From: Alphaproteobacteria bacterium
GTDB lineage: Bacteria; Pseudomonadota; Alphaproteobacteria; UBA828
DNA length: 50,261 bases
Direction of reading: 5' to 3'
Assembly: GCA_022826665.1 (NCBI GenBank)
Contig: JAJDUK010000059.1
Span: 1-50,261, forward strand
Part shown: positions 34,270 to 42,700 of the stretch, piece after piece
How the letters are laid out: every line of letters begins with the position of its first letter
Numbering within the stretch: position 1 is the stretch's first letter
Program-made: the position numbers and the translations under genes
The notes under the pieces: model-generated
The model's input: only the letters and a program-made list of their open reading frames with translations
The model's database searches: none
What the model was told of the DNA's origin: nothing

Positions 34270-35187
34270 ATGAGCATCAAGATCGAGTGCATCCTCGACT
34301 GCGGGAACCACCTGGGCGAAGGCCCGGTGTGGGACGTGGACGAAGGCCGGCTCTACTGGGTGGACGGCACCGGGCGCCGGGTCGGCAAGCCCGAGCTTTG
34401 GCGCATGGACCCGCGCACGGGCAAGGTCGAGAACTGGACCCTCGGCGAGCATGATGTCGGCGCGATGGCGCTGCGTGCCGGCGGTGGCGCGGTGATGGCG
34501 CTCGACGACGGCTTCTACTTCTTCGACTACGACAAGGCGGAGATGGAGCTGATCACCAAGGTCGATGCCGAGCAACCGCGCACCCGGCTCAACGACGGCA
34601 AGTGCGACCGGCGCGGGCGCTTCTTCGCAGGCGGGATGGACGACAAGGAGGAGCTCACCATCTGCGGCCTCTGGCGGCTCGACCCCGACCTCAGCGTCAC
34701 CAAGGTGGATGGCGGCATCATCTGCACCAACGGCCCGTGCTGGAGCCCGGACGACAACACCTTCTACCTGGCCGACAGCTTCCAGGAGGAGTTCTGGGCC
34801 TACGACTACGACATCGAGACCGGCACGCTCTCCAACAAGCGGGTGTTCGCCTCGACCAAGGACGATGCCGGCGTCGCCGACGGCTCGACGGTGGACGAGG
34901 AAGGCTGCCTCTGGAACGCGCAGGTGATCGGCGGCGAGCTGGTGCGCTATGCGCCGGACGGCTCGGTGGAGCGCCGCATCGGGATGCCGGTGAAGAACGT
35001 CACCAGCGTGATGTTCGGCGGCGACAACCTCGACGTGCTCTACGTCACCTCCATGGCCCGAGTGCAGCATCCGGCGGTGCACGACATGTTCCAGGTGGAG
35101 GCCAAGCCGCAGTTCCTCGCCGGCGGCCTGTTCGCGGTGACCGGCCTCGGCATCAGGGGCATCCCCGAGCCCCGTTTCGCGGGGTGA
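34270..35187 (+). CDS. SMP-30/gluconolactonase family protein
   Basis: A 305-residue six-bladed beta-propeller lactonase. Metal ligands of the family are visible: Glu in GEGPVWD (about 16-22), Asn in LNDGKCDRRGRFFAGGMD, and Asp in VADGSTVDEEGCLWNA. NGPCWSPDDNTFYLADS provides another conserved Asn. Such enzymes hydrolyse sugar-acid lactones. ATG 34270 is preferred over GTG 34261 because AAGGGGTG lies upstream at suitable distance. It is divergent from the RraA-like gene; a lactonase next to an aldolase fits sugar-acid breakdown, which is inference only. Confidence 0.92.
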   Translation: MSIKIECILDCGNHLGEGPVWDVDEGRLYWVDGTGRRVGKPELWRMDPRTGKVENWTLGEHDVGAMALRAGGGAVMALDDGFYFFDYDKAEMELITKVDAEQPRTRLNDGKCDRRGRFFAGGMDDKEELTICGLWRLDPDLSVTKVDGGIICTNGPCWSPDDNTFYLADSFQEEFWAYDYDIETGTLSNKRVFASTKDDAGVADGSTVDEEGCLWNAQVIGGELVRYAPDGSVERRIGMPVKNVTSVMFGGDNLDVLYVTSMARVQHPAVHDMFQVEAKPQFLAGGLFAVTGLGIRGIPEPRFAG

Positions 35188-35198
35188 GCAGTCCAGCC

Positions 35199-35393
35199 AT
35201 GCACATCCCCGAGGAAACTTCCGACCAGTCGAGCGCTTCCGAAGGCGCGGCCGTCGAGACTGCTTTACAGGGCGATCCCTTACGGATGCGCAAGAGGCCC
35301 TACGACCTCGCCGACCTGTTGAGCCGCATTACCGACGACAACTTGCATCCCGAGCAAGACACCGGCGATCCACAGGGCAATGAGCAATGGTAG
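35199..35393 (+). CDS. Orphan MazE-like antitoxin fragment or small protein
   Basis: A 64-residue ORF 12 nt after the lactonase stop. The C-terminal part, RPYDLADLLSRITDDNLHPE followed by DTGDPQGNEQW, matches the toxin-binding tail of MazE/PemI antitoxins (typically Y-L-E-L-L...ENxHxExDxG-x-P-x-G-x-E-x-W). The N-terminal part (MHIPEETSDQSSASEGAAVE) is unlike the usual AbrB-type DNA-binding domain. It is therefore either a truncated antitoxin or a recombined one. ATG 35199 has no clear ribosome site. The next ATG, 35387, overlaps its final Trp codon, as in mazEF operons. Confidence 0.6.
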   Translation: MHIPEETSDQSSASEGAAVETALQGDPLRMRKRPYDLADLLSRITDDNLHPEQDTGDPQGNEQW

Positions 35394-35497
35394 AGATACG
35401 GTTATTCCCGAACACGGGACTCGCCGTGTGGCCTGCCTTATCGTCGCAGGCCAGTCGCAATCAGACCCGAAATCGCTGCCTCAAGTCTTTCGAATAA
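35387..35497 (+). pseudogene. Possible vestige of a mazF-type toxin N-terminus
   Basis: A 36-codon frame beginning with ATG in the last codons of the MazE-like ORF. MVEIRLFPNTGLAVW shares the spacing of R, P, G, (I/V)-W with MazF beginnings such as M-V-x-R-Y-V-P-D-x-G-D-(L/I)-(I/V)-W. After W15 the frame continues without MazF resemblance and stops at 35495-35497. Support rests on short similarity and position, so the call is tentative. Its 3' end overlaps the end of the opposing NDUFS4-type gene. Confidence 0.3.
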
Positions 35498-35768
35498 AAT
35501 TGTCGGCGTAGGACTTGGGGCGGATGGGGCGCGACTGCGGCTCGTCCACGACGTAAGCGAGGCCCTTGCGCTTGGCGTAAGCAATCGCCTGCTGCTTGGT
35601 CGCGAAGCTCAGCTTGACCTGCTGGGTGGTGTCGTCGGAGCCGGTCCAGCCCATGAGGCTGTCCACCGCGCGGTTGCCGCGCGGCGCGTGCTCAAGCACC
35701 CAGCGGTTGGTCTTCGCCCGGCCCGACTGAGTCGCCGTCTTCGCCGGCCTGTAGATGCGCACGTCCAT
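35481..35768 (-). CDS. NADH dehydrogenase accessory subunit, NDUFS4/ETC-C1 type
   Basis: A 95-residue protein matching the ETC complex I subunit conserved region (18-kDa, NDUFS4). It contains RIYRPAKTATQSGRAKTNRWVL, then GWTGSDDTTQQVKLSFATKQ and AIAYAKRKGLAYVV, ending with RPKSYADNF. In mitochondria this subunit stabilises the N-module of complex I; in alphaproteobacteria it is an accessory subunit encoded away from the nuo operon, as here. ATG 35766-35768. It is probably monocistronic; the region after its stop overlaps the tail of the possible mazF vestige. Confidence 0.92.
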   Translation of the reverse strand: MDVRIYRPAKTATQSGRAKTNRWVLEHAPRGNRAVDSLMGWTGSDDTTQQVKLSFATKQQAIAYAKRKGLAYVVDEPQSRPIRPKSYADNFIRKT

Positions 35769-35835
35769 CGCCCGGCCTCATAGCGCGGCCACACGACGAC
35801 GGCAAGCCTCGGTCAGTTCATTTCCCTCAGTCGGC

Positions 35836-35921
35836 GGGCGCTCGCTCCGCTCGCTTGCCTACGCGCTTACGCGCGCGGCGCAGTCGCGCCGTCCGGGCCT
35901 ACGGCCCGGGGCGGAAGCCGC
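35836..35921. repeat. GC-rich palindromic sequence after the GST gene
   Basis: A dense run of inverted repeats: GGGCGCTCGCTCCGCTCGC, TTACGCGCGCGGCG and CCGGGCC/GGCCCGG (35893-35899 with 35903-35909, 3-nt loop). It follows the GST stop at 35922 on the minus strand. No clear T-run is present. It resembles the position of the family-1 repeats but not their sequence. Confidence 0.5.
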
Positions 35922-36554
35922 CTACGCCGAGGCGCTGGGCCGCGCGCCGACCTCGGCGAACCAGCGGGCCACGTTAGCGCAGTCCTCGGGAATTTCGATC
36001 TCGGCGCGCTTGGAGAAGTCGATCGTTATGAACGCCGTGATGTCGGCGATGGAGAACCTGTCGCCCGCGAGATGGCTGCTTTCCGCGAGCCTGCCGTCGA
36101 GCTTGGCGAAGAAGCGCCCCATCAACTGCCTGCCGCGCTCGGCCAGTGCCGGGATCTGGGGAACCCCGCCGGTCACACCGGCCACCCCGCGGCCCTCGAA
36201 CATCGGCGCGCTGTTCCGCAGCGCGTCGACGGCCGCGAGATAGCCCTCCAGCTCCGCCTGCCGGTTCCACATCTCGATGACCGCCCTCTCCTTGGCGTCG
36301 CGGCCCATCAGGTTGGGCTCCGGATGGGTCTCCTCCAGATAGCGGCAGATCGCCACCGATTCGCCGAGGCTGGTGCCGTCGTCGAGCACCAGCGTCGGCA
36401 CCACGCAGTTGGGGTTCACGGCGCGGTACTCGTCGGTGAACTGCTGCCGCTCGCGGGTGTTGATCTGGACGGAGGGGATCTCGATCCCCTTTTCGGCGAT
36501 GAACATGCGCACCCGGCGCGGACCGGGCGCGAGCGAAAACTCGTAGAGCTTCAT
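35922..36554 (-). CDS. Glutathione S-transferase
   Basis: A 210-residue GST. The N-terminal thioredoxin-like half starts MKLYEFSLAPGPRRVRMFIAEKG (the typical family Tyr/Ser/Pro arrangement). The middle motif PTLVLDDGTSLGESVAICRYLEE (about 55-77) includes the cis-Pro and the SES glutathione-binding residues. The C-terminal all-helical half contains SIADITAFITIDFSK (about 168-182), the DxxxF/N-cap motif. ATG 36552-36554. It is 31 nt after the amidase stop and probably in the same transcript. The last codons (ARPSASA) fall in GC-rich repeat-like sequence, so the C-terminus may have been extended by it. Confidence 0.93.
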   Translation of the reverse strand: MKLYEFSLAPGPRRVRMFIAEKGIEIPSVQINTRERQQFTDEYRAVNPNCVVPTLVLDDGTSLGESVAICRYLEETHPEPNLMGRDAKERAVIEMWNRQAELEGYLAAVDALRNSAPMFEGRGVAGVTGGVPQIPALAERGRQLMGRFFAKLDGRLAESSHLAGDRFSIADITAFITIDFSKRAEIEIPEDCANVARWFAEVGARPSASA

Positions 36555-36585
36555 CTGGTGGTTCTCCCTGGTTGGCCGCCGCCGC

Positions 36586-38106
36586 TCAGAGCGTCTTCCA
36601 GTCCACGGATTGCTCCCAGGCGTGGGCGGCGCGGTAGATGGTCGCTTCGTCGAAGTGCCTGCCGATCAGCTGGAGGCCGACCGGCAGGCCGTCGTTCAGG
36701 CCGCATGGAATGGTGAGCGCCGGGTGGCCGGTGATGTTGTGGCAGGCGGTGTTGGTCAGCATCTCGTGGGCGCGCTGGATGTAGAGGTCGATTGGCGCGT
36801 CCGCCGGCGCAAGGGGCGTCGCCACGATGGGCAGCGTCGGCATGACCAGCACGTCGCAGTCGCCGAGCGCCCGGTCGTAGGCCGCGCGGATGCGGCGGGC
36901 GATGTTCTGCGCCTTGCCGTAGTAGCGCCCGCCGTACTGGTTCAGCATGTATTGGCCGAGCAGGATCGCGTACTTGAGCGTGTGCGGGAACTCGTCCGCC
37001 CGCTCGCGCCAGCGGGCGTAGCGGTCAATCAGGCTGGTGACGAAGAGGCCCTTCCAGTTGGTGCCGAAGCCGTTGCCGTTGATCATGAAGTCGACCGTGC
37101 CCTCGAGCCCGATGGGGGTCCAGACCGCGCCGCTGACCAGATGCTCCGGGATGCTGATCTCGCGCAGGGTGGCGCCGATCGCCTCGTATTGAGCGATGGC
37201 GGCGCGGACGGTCTCGTCCACGGCGGGCTCCGAGTTGGGGTGGCCGAAGCCTTCGGTCACGACGCCGACGGTCATCCCGTCTGCGCCCCGGCCGAGCGCG
37301 GCCGTGTAGGACGGGACCTCCGGCACGCCGATCTGGCGCGGGTCGAGCCCGTCGCTGCCGGCGATCGCCTCCAGCAGCAGCGCGTTGTTGGCGACGGTGT
37401 CCGTCATTGGCCCGACGTGATCGATGGTGAGCTCGATGGGCATCACGCCGGTATAGGGCACGAGGCCGTGCGTCGGCTTGAGTCCGACGATGCCGCACAT
37501 GGACGCCGGGATCCGGATCGAGCCGCCCTGGTCGCCGCCGATCGCCATCTCCACGTTGCCGGCCGCGACCACCGCGCCGGAGCCAGACGAGGAGCCGCCG
37601 GAAGTGTAGCCGTGCTTCCAGGGGTTGTGGACGGGGTTCCCGGTGGCATTGGTGTGGCTCGCGCCGGAGAAGCAGAGGTACTCGCACGCGGTCTTGCCCG
37701 CGATTTCGCCGCCTGCGTCGAGGATGCGGCTCACTACCGTGGCGTCCACCTCCGGCACGTAGCCTTCGAGCACCGAGGCGCCGTTCATCATCGGCACGCC
37801 GGCAACGCAGACATTGTCCTTGATGCCCACGCGCTTGCCGGCGAGCGGGCCCTCCGCCGCGCCCTTGATCGCGGTCTTCCAGTACCAGCCGTTGTGCGGG
37901 TTCTCCTCGCCCGTGGGCCGGTGGCCGGGAACGCGCGGGTATCTGACCTCCGGCAGCTCGTCCGCCATGGAGTCCACGACGCCGTAGCCCGCGAGCATGG
38001 GCTGCATCGCCGCGAGATACTGGCTGGCCTCGTCCTCCGAGAGGCTCATGCCGAGCTGCGTGCCGACCTCGACGATCTGGTCCGTGGTGGGTGCTTTGAT
38101 CGCCAT
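36586..38106 (-). CDS. Amidase, amidase-signature family
   Basis: A 506-residue AS-family hydrolase. The Ser-cisSer-Lys triad is present: K96 in VGIKDNV, the Ser-rich GGSSSGSGAVVAAG (170-183), and nucleophile S196 in GGDQGGSIRIPASMCG. Tail phrases TIPCGLNDGLPVGLQLIG are family-typical. It is not GatA, since there are no gatB/C neighbours and its N-terminal domain differs. It hydrolyses an unknown carboxamide or nitrile-derived amide. ATG 38104-38106. A gene for GST follows 31 nt on. The 127-nt region upstream (38107-38233) is AT-rich in part (TTATTCAATCAAATAAGATGG) and is the likely promoter region, though no full consensus is evident. Confidence 0.92.
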   Translation of the reverse strand: MAIKAPTTDQIVEVGTQLGMSLSEDEASQYLAAMQPMLAGYGVVDSMADELPEVRYPRVPGHRPTGEENPHNGWYWKTAIKGAAEGPLAGKRVGIKDNVCVAGVPMMNGASVLEGYVPEVDATVVSRILDAGGEIAGKTACEYLCFSGASHTNATGNPVHNPWKHGYTSGGSSSGSGAVVAAGNVEMAIGGDQGGSIRIPASMCGIVGLKPTHGLVPYTGVMPIELTIDHVGPMTDTVANNALLLEAIAGSDGLDPRQIGVPEVPSYTAALGRGADGMTVGVVTEGFGHPNSEPAVDETVRAAIAQYEAIGATLREISIPEHLVSGAVWTPIGLEGTVDFMINGNGFGTNWKGLFVTSLIDRYARWRERADEFPHTLKYAILLGQYMLNQYGGRYYGKAQNIARRIRAAYDRALGDCDVLVMPTLPIVATPLAPADAPIDLYIQRAHEMLTNTACHNITGHPALTIPCGLNDGLPVGLQLIGRHFDEATIYRAAHAWEQSVDWKTL

Positions 38107-38233
38107 GACTGCCCTCCCCTCGCCGCCCGATCCAGAGCCGACTTCGGCGTCAATTATTCAATCAAATAAGATGGTTATGAGAAATTGGGTTCGTTTTGTA
38201 ATTTTGAGTTTCTCACCGCGGCCAGCCTCCGCC

Positions 38234-38698
38234 CTAGGCCGTCGCTTCCGCCGCCGGAGAGCCGTAGAGCTGCCGGGCGCGGACCTCGAAGGCGCGCACC
38301 ATGCGGTCCACGGCCTCGGCGAAGAGCGCGCTCATCACCCGCCTCAGGAGCCTGGAGCGGAACTCGAAATCGACGAAGAAATCGACCTCGCAGCCGTCGC
38401 TGCGCTCGTCGAAGCGCCAGCGGTTGACCATGTGGTGGAACGGCCCGTGGGTGTGGTTCACCTCGATCCGGTACTCGTCGCGGTGGAGCTGCATTCGCGA
38501 GCCGAAGCGCTCGCGGAGCATCATGAAGCCGATCAGCATGTCGGCCTCCACGATGCCGGGCTCACCGGGCACGCGCCTGGTCACGCGGGTGCCGAGACAC
38601 CAGGGCAGGAACTCGGGGTAGCACTCGACCTCGGCCACCAGATCGAACATCTGGTCCGAGCTGTAGGGCATGAAGCGGCGCTCGACGTGCTGCGGCAT
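38234..38698 (-). CDS. COQ10/RatA-like SRPBCC coenzyme Q-binding protein
   Basis: A 154-residue START-like protein of the COQ10/polyketide-cyclase group. FMPYSSDQMFDLVAEVECYPEFLPWC (about 9-34) is diagnostic, followed by RMQLHRDEYRIEVNHTHGPFHHM and VDFFVDFEFRSRLLRRVMSALF. In mitochondria the homologue binds ubiquinone and aids respiration; the bacterial RatA name refers to ribosome association. ATG 38696-38698, 11 nt after the lipA stop, making it the last gene of the enolase-to-COQ10 series. Longer in-frame starts overlap lipA and are rejected. Confidence 0.92.
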   Translation of the reverse strand: MPQHVERRFMPYSSDQMFDLVAEVECYPEFLPWCLGTRVTRRVPGEPGIVEADMLIGFMMLRERFGSRMQLHRDEYRIEVNHTHGPFHHMVNRWRFDERSDGCEVDFFVDFEFRSRLLRRVMSALFAEAVDRMVRAFEVRARQLYGSPAAEATA

Positions 38699-38709
38699 TG
38701 GGAGCGCCT

Positions 38710-39660
38710 TCAGGCGCCAGAGGGGGACGCGGCCGCGGCGGTCGCGAGCTTGGCCTCGCGGTTGGCCCGCAGGGTCAGAAAATCGTCGCCGGCGTGATAG
38801 GAGGAGCGCGTGAGCGGCGAGGACGAGACCATGAGGAAGCCCTTGGCGTAGGCCAGCCGCTCGTACTCGGCGAACTCGTCCGGCGTGACGTAGCGCATCA
38901 CCTCGTGATGGCGCTCGGTCGGGCGCAGGTACTGGCCGATGGTGAGGAAGTCCACGTCGGCCGAGCGCAGATCGTCCATGACTTGCAGGATCTCGCGCCG
39001 CTCCTCGCCGAGGCCCACCATGACGCCGGACTTGGTGAAGATCGAGGGATCGCGGCGCTTCACTGTGTCCAGCAGGCGGAGCGAGTGGTAGTAGCGCGCG
39101 CCGGGGCGCACCTGGGTGTAGAGGCGCGGCACCGTCTCCAGGTTGTGGTTGTAGACGTCGGGCTTCGCGTCGGTCACCGCCTCGATGGCGCCGGGCTTGT
39201 TGCGGAAGTCGGGCGTCAGCACCTCGATGGTGGTCTCGGGCGCGGTCTCGCGCAGGCGCTCGATGCAACGCACGAACTGGAAGGCGCCGCCGTCGTCGAG
39301 ATCGTCGCGGTCCACCGAGGTGATGACGACATGGTCCAGGCCGAGCGATCCGACCGCCAGCGCCAGCTCGTCCGGCTCGTGCGGGTCGAGCTGGTCGGGC
39401 CGGCCGGTCGCGATGTTGCAGAAGGCGCAGGCACGGGTACAGACCGAGCCCAGGATCATCACCGTCGCGTGGCCCTTGGCCCAGCACTCGCCGATGTTGG
39501 GACACGCCGCCTCCTCGCACACCGTGTTCAGCCGGTGCGTGCGCATCAGCTTCCGCGTCGCGTTGTATTCGGGCGAGGTCGGCGCCTTGACCCGGAGCCA
39601 GCGCGGCTTGGGTTCGCGGTCGCTACGGGACTTCAGCGGTGTGACCTGCGACTCAGCCAT
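38710..39660 (-). CDS. lipA: Lipoyl synthase
   Basis: A 316-residue radical-SAM enzyme that inserts two sulfurs into protein-bound octanoyl groups. The auxiliary cluster motif [12 protein letters not shown] has C48, C53 and C59; the radical-SAM motif CTRACAFC has C74, C78 and C81. The C-terminal [10 protein letters not shown] carries the conserved Ser that ligates the auxiliary cluster. ATG 39658-39660 has GAGGAG upstream; a longer frame to 39714 overlaps the lpd end and is unneeded. It lies 22 nt after lpd and supplies the cofactor for the pyruvate dehydrogenase E2 encoded in the same cluster. Confidence 0.97.
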   Translation of the reverse strand: MAESQVTPLKSRSDREPKPRWLRVKAPTSPEYNATRKLMRTHRLNTVCEEAACPNIGECWAKGHATVMILGSVCTRACAFCNIATGRPDQLDPHEPDELALAVGSLGLDHVVITSVDRDDLDDGGAFQFVRCIERLRETAPETTIEVLTPDFRNKPGAIEAVTDAKPDVYNHNLETVPRLYTQVRPGARYYHSLRLLDTVKRRDPSIFTKSGVMVGLGEERREILQVMDDLRSADVDFLTIGQYLRPTERHHEVMRYVTPDEFAEYERLAYAKGFLMVSSSPLTRSSYHAGDDFLTLRANREAKLATAAAASPSGA

Positions 39661-39682
39661 GCTCGGCTCCTCGGCTTCCCGC

Positions 39683-41086
39683 CTAGATGTGGATGACGCG
39701 CCCATAGGCGTCAAGCACCGATTCGTGCATCGCCTCGGATAATGTGGGGTGCGGGAAGATGGTCTCGACGAGGTCGGCCTCGGTGCACTCCAGCGAGCGG
39801 GCGACCGTGTAGCCCTGGATCAGCTCGGTCACCTCGGTGCCGATCATGTGGGCGCCGAGCAGCTCGCCGGTGGTCTCGTCGAACACGGTCTTGACCATGC
39901 CCTCGGGCTCGCCGAGCGCGATGGCCTTGCCGTTGCCGATGAAGGGGAAGCGCCCGACGCGCACACTATGGCCGGCGTCCTTTGCTGCGGCTTCGGTGAG
40001 CCCAACCGAGGCGACCTGGGGCCGGCAGTAGGTGCAGGCCGGCACGCGGCTGGTATCCAGCGGGTGCACGCCGTCTGCGCCCGCGATCTTCTCGACGCAG
40101 AGCACGCCCTCGTGGCTGGCCTTGTGGGCGAGCCAGGGCGGACCCGTGACGTCGCCGATGGCGTAGACGCCGGGCTCGCCGGTCGCCATCCAGGGGTCGG
40201 TCTGGATGTGGCCCTTCTCGACCACCACGCCGGTGCCCTCCAGCCCGATATCCTCGACGTTGCCGACGATGCCGGCGGCGAGGATTGCGCGGTCGAACGT
40301 GGCGTCTTGCGCCTTGCCGTCTGCGGCCTCGATGGCGGCCTGCACCGCGACGCCGCTCGCCTCGAGGCTGGTCACGCGGGCGCCGGTGTGAATGGTCATG
40401 CCTTGCGCTTCGAAGGCCTTGAGGGCGGCGGCCGAGATTTCCTCGTCCTCCACCGGCAGCACGCGCGGCAGAATCTCGACCACGGTGACGGCGCTGCCGA
40501 GGTCGGCGTAGAAGCTCGCGAACTCCATGCCGATGGCGCCGGCGCCGATGACCAGCAGCGAGGCGGGGTGCGAGGGCGGCACCATCGCCTCCTTGTAGGT
40601 CCAGATCATCTCACCGTCGGGCTCCATACCGGGCAGCACCCGCGCCCTGGCGCCAGTGGCGAGGATGATGTGCCGCGCCAAGACGGTCTCGACCGCCCCG
40701 TCCTCCTTGGTCACCTCGAGCGTGCCGGAACCGGCCAGCCGGGCGTGCCCCTCGATCACCGTGACGCCGTTCTTCTTCATCAGGTAGGCGACGCCGCGGG
40801 AGAGCTGGTCCGCGACCTTGCGCGAATAAGTGACCACCTTCTCGATATCGACCGAGACGTCGCCGACGGTGATGCCGAAGTCGGTAAGCCGGCCGAGGGT
40901 GTGGCGCAGCTCCGAGACCCGGAGTAGCGCCTTAGTCGGGATGCAGCCCCAGTTGAGGCAGATGCCGCCCAGGCGCTCGCGCTCGACCACGGCGGTCTTG
41001 AGGCCGAGCTGGCTGGCCCGGATTGCCGCGACATAGCCGCCGGGGCCAGTGCCGACGATCACAACGTCAAAGGACGGATCGGCCAT
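39683..41086 (-). CDS. lpd: Dihydrolipoamide dehydrogenase (E3)
   Basis: A 467-residue FAD disulfide oxidoreductase that reoxidises lipoamide using NAD+. It has the Rossmann motif [15 protein letters not shown] (about 8-22). The redox-active disulfide lies in [13 protein letters not shown] (C43, C48). The NAD motif is [12 protein letters not shown], and the C-terminal interface segment [10 protein letters not shown] supplies the His-Glu pair. ATG 41084-41086. It is separated from the E2 gene by a 282-nt gap holding a family-2 repeat and a hairpin, so it may have its own promoter or uneven expression. The set with E1/E2 marks it as the PDH-linked E3. Confidence 0.97.
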   Translation of the reverse strand: MADPSFDVVIVGTGPGGYVAAIRASQLGLKTAVVERERLGGICLNWGCIPTKALLRVSELRHTLGRLTDFGITVGDVSVDIEKVVTYSRKVADQLSRGVAYLMKKNGVTVIEGHARLAGSGTLEVTKEDGAVETVLARHIILATGARARVLPGMEPDGEMIWTYKEAMVPPSHPASLLVIGAGAIGMEFASFYADLGSAVTVVEILPRVLPVEDEEISAAALKAFEAQGMTIHTGARVTSLEASGVAVQAAIEAADGKAQDATFDRAILAAGIVGNVEDIGLEGTGVVVEKGHIQTDPWMATGEPGVYAIGDVTGPPWLAHKASHEGVLCVEKIAGADGVHPLDTSRVPACTYCRPQVASVGLTEAAAKDAGHSVRVGRFPFIGNGKAIALGEPEGMVKTVFDETTGELLGAHMIGTEVTELIQGYTVARSLECTEADLVETIFPHPTLSEAMHESVLDAYGRVIHI

Positions 41087-41113
41087 GATGTCCTCCGGTC
41101 TGGTCTGCGTGAG

Positions 41114-41132
41114 GGGCCGGCGAGGCCGGCCC
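41114..41132 (-). other. Hairpin upstream of lpd
   Basis: An 8-bp perfect stem GGGCCGGC/GCCGGCCC with a 3-nt GAG loop lies 28-46 nt before the lpd start, in the gap after the E2 gene. It has no T-run. It may attenuate or protect the transcript; I see no further support. Confidence 0.4.
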
Positions 41133-41183
41133 GAGAGTCAGAGCACTTTCCGACCTTGCCGTATCAGGTCTGCCCGAACGATA

Positions 41184-41292
41184 CCCACCTCCCCCTGTCC
41201 CCCTCCCCCGAAGGCGGAGGGGGAACGCAAACGGCGCCGCCCGCTCTCCCTCTCCGCCCCTGGGGGCGGAGAGGGCCGGGGTGAGGTGGGGG
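41184..41292. repeat. Dispersed CT/GA-rich palindromic repeat, family 2, copy 2
   Basis: A 109-bp element with ends CCCACCTC (41184-41191) and GAGGTGGG (41283-41290) and two internal stems (CCCCTCCCCC...GGCGGAGGGGG and CTCTCCCTCTCCGCCCC...GGGGCGGAGAG). It shares most bases with 28902-29016, including CCTGTCC, CGGGGTGAGGTGGGGG and the CTGGGGG loop region. It sits between the E2 and lpd genes. Confidence 0.85.
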
Positions 41293-41368
41293 TTCTTCGG
41301 GCCGCACTGCATGCGAAAAGAGGGACCGTGCGGCGGCTGGCTACGATCCCGTTCGATCGGGTAGCGCA

Positions 41369-42691
41369 CTAGAGAAGCATGGTGAGCGGGTCTTCGATCA
41401 GGCCCTTGAACGCCTGCAGGAACCGGGCGCCGAGCGCGCCATCGACCACGCGGTGATCGACCGAGAGCGTGCACGACATCATGGTGGCGACGGCGAGCGC
41501 GCCGTCCCTGACCACCGGCCGCTGCTCGGCGGTGCCGACCGCGAGGATCATCGATTGCGGCGGGTTGATGATCGCCGCGAACTCCTTGATGCCGTACATG
41601 CCGAGGTTGGAGACGCTGAAGGTGCCGCCCTGGTACTCCTCTGGCGCGAGCCCCATGGGCTTGGCGCGGGCGCGCCCGGCGAGCTCCTTCACCTCGGCCG
41701 AAATCTCGGCGAGCCCCTTGCCGTCGGCATTGCGCACGATGGGCGTCACCAGCCCGTCCTCGATGGCGACGGCCACCGAGATATCTGCGCTCGCGTATTG
41801 CCGGAGCGCGCCGTCCACCCACGACGCATTGGCGGCCGGGACCTTGCGCAGCGCGAGCGCGGCCGCGCGGATCACGAAGTCGTTGACCGAGAGGGTGTAG
41901 TCGTCCGAGCGCTCGTTGAGCTGGGCGCGGGTCTCCAGCAGCGCATCGACCGCGCAGTCGACCGTTAGATAGAAGTGCGGGACCTCGCGCTTCGCCTCCT
42001 GCAGCCGCTGCGCGATGACCTTGCGCATGGTGCTGGCCGGTGCGTCCTGGTAGGCGGCAGCGGGCGCAGTGGGGGCCACGGGCGCCGCTGCCGGCGCCGC
42101 AACGGGTGCTGCCACTGCTGGAGCGGGCGCGGCGACCGCGGGCGCTGCCGCAGCGGCGGCGATGGCCGCCTCGACATCGACCTTGACGATACGCCCGTTA
42201 GGCCCGGTGCCGGCGATCACCTCCAGCGCGAGGCCGGCCTGCTTGGCCATGCGGCGTGCCAGCGGGCTCGCGAAGATGCGTGCGCCGGGCTCGCGCTGAG
42301 GCGCGGGCGGTGTCGCGCCGTTGCCGCCGGGCGCTGGTGCGGCCGGGGCTGCCGCCGGTGCGGCTTCGGCTGCCGGCTCGGTCGGCACGGCAGCGGGCGC
42401 CGCTGCAGCAGGAGCAGCCTCCGCGCCCTCCAAGGCCGCTGCGTCCTCGCCCTCCTCCAGGATCAGCCCGATGACGGCGTTCACCGGCACCGCCTCGGTA
42501 CCGGCGGGGGCGACGATTCTGGCGAGGGTGCCCTCGTCGGTCGCCTCCACCTCCATGGTCGCCTTGTCGGTCTCGATCTCGCACAGAATATCGCCGGCCT
42601 GGACCGAGTCTCCTTCGTTCTTGAGCCAGCTCGCGACGTTGCCCTCGGTCATCGTCGGCGAGAGCGCCGGCATGAGAATCTGGATCGGCAT
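41369..42691 (-). CDS. pdhC: Pyruvate dehydrogenase E2, dihydrolipoamide acetyltransferase
   Basis: A 440-residue E2. One lipoyl domain (about 1-78) carries the modified lysine K43 in ETDKATMEVEA. A flexible Ala/Pro-rich linker (about 85-135) follows, then the peripheral-subunit-binding domain (about 138-175). A second Ala/Pro linker leads to the catalytic acyltransferase domain with active-site H413 and D417 in SVDHRVVDGALGARF near the C-terminus. ATG 42689-42691 has GGGAGA upstream. It begins 9 nt after pdhB. The domain layout is the normal bacterial single-lipoyl type. Confidence 0.97.
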   Translation of the reverse strand: MPIQILMPALSPTMTEGNVASWLKNEGDSVQAGDILCEIETDKATMEVEATDEGTLARIVAPAGTEAVPVNAVIGLILEEGEDAAALEGAEAAPAAAAPAAVPTEPAAEAAPAAAPAAPAPGGNGATPPAPQREPGARIFASPLARRMAKQAGLALEVIAGTGPNGRIVKVDVEAAIAAAAAAPAVAAPAPAVAAPVAAPAAAPVAPTAPAAAYQDAPASTMRKVIAQRLQEAKREVPHFYLTVDCAVDALLETRAQLNERSDDYTLSVNDFVIRAAALALRKVPAANASWVDGALRQYASADISVAVAIEDGLVTPIVRNADGKGLAEISAEVKELAGRARAKPMGLAPEEYQGGTFSVSNLGMYGIKEFAAIINPPQSMILAVGTAEQRPVVRDGALAVATMMSCTLSVDHRVVDGALGARFLQAFKGLIEDPLTMLL

Positions 42692-42700
42692 GTCGTCTCC

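Noticed and set aside
36586-38106. GatA, the glutamyl-tRNA amidotransferase A subunit
   Set aside because: It has the amidase triad, but its N-terminal region and lack of gatB/gatC neighbours favour a general amidase.
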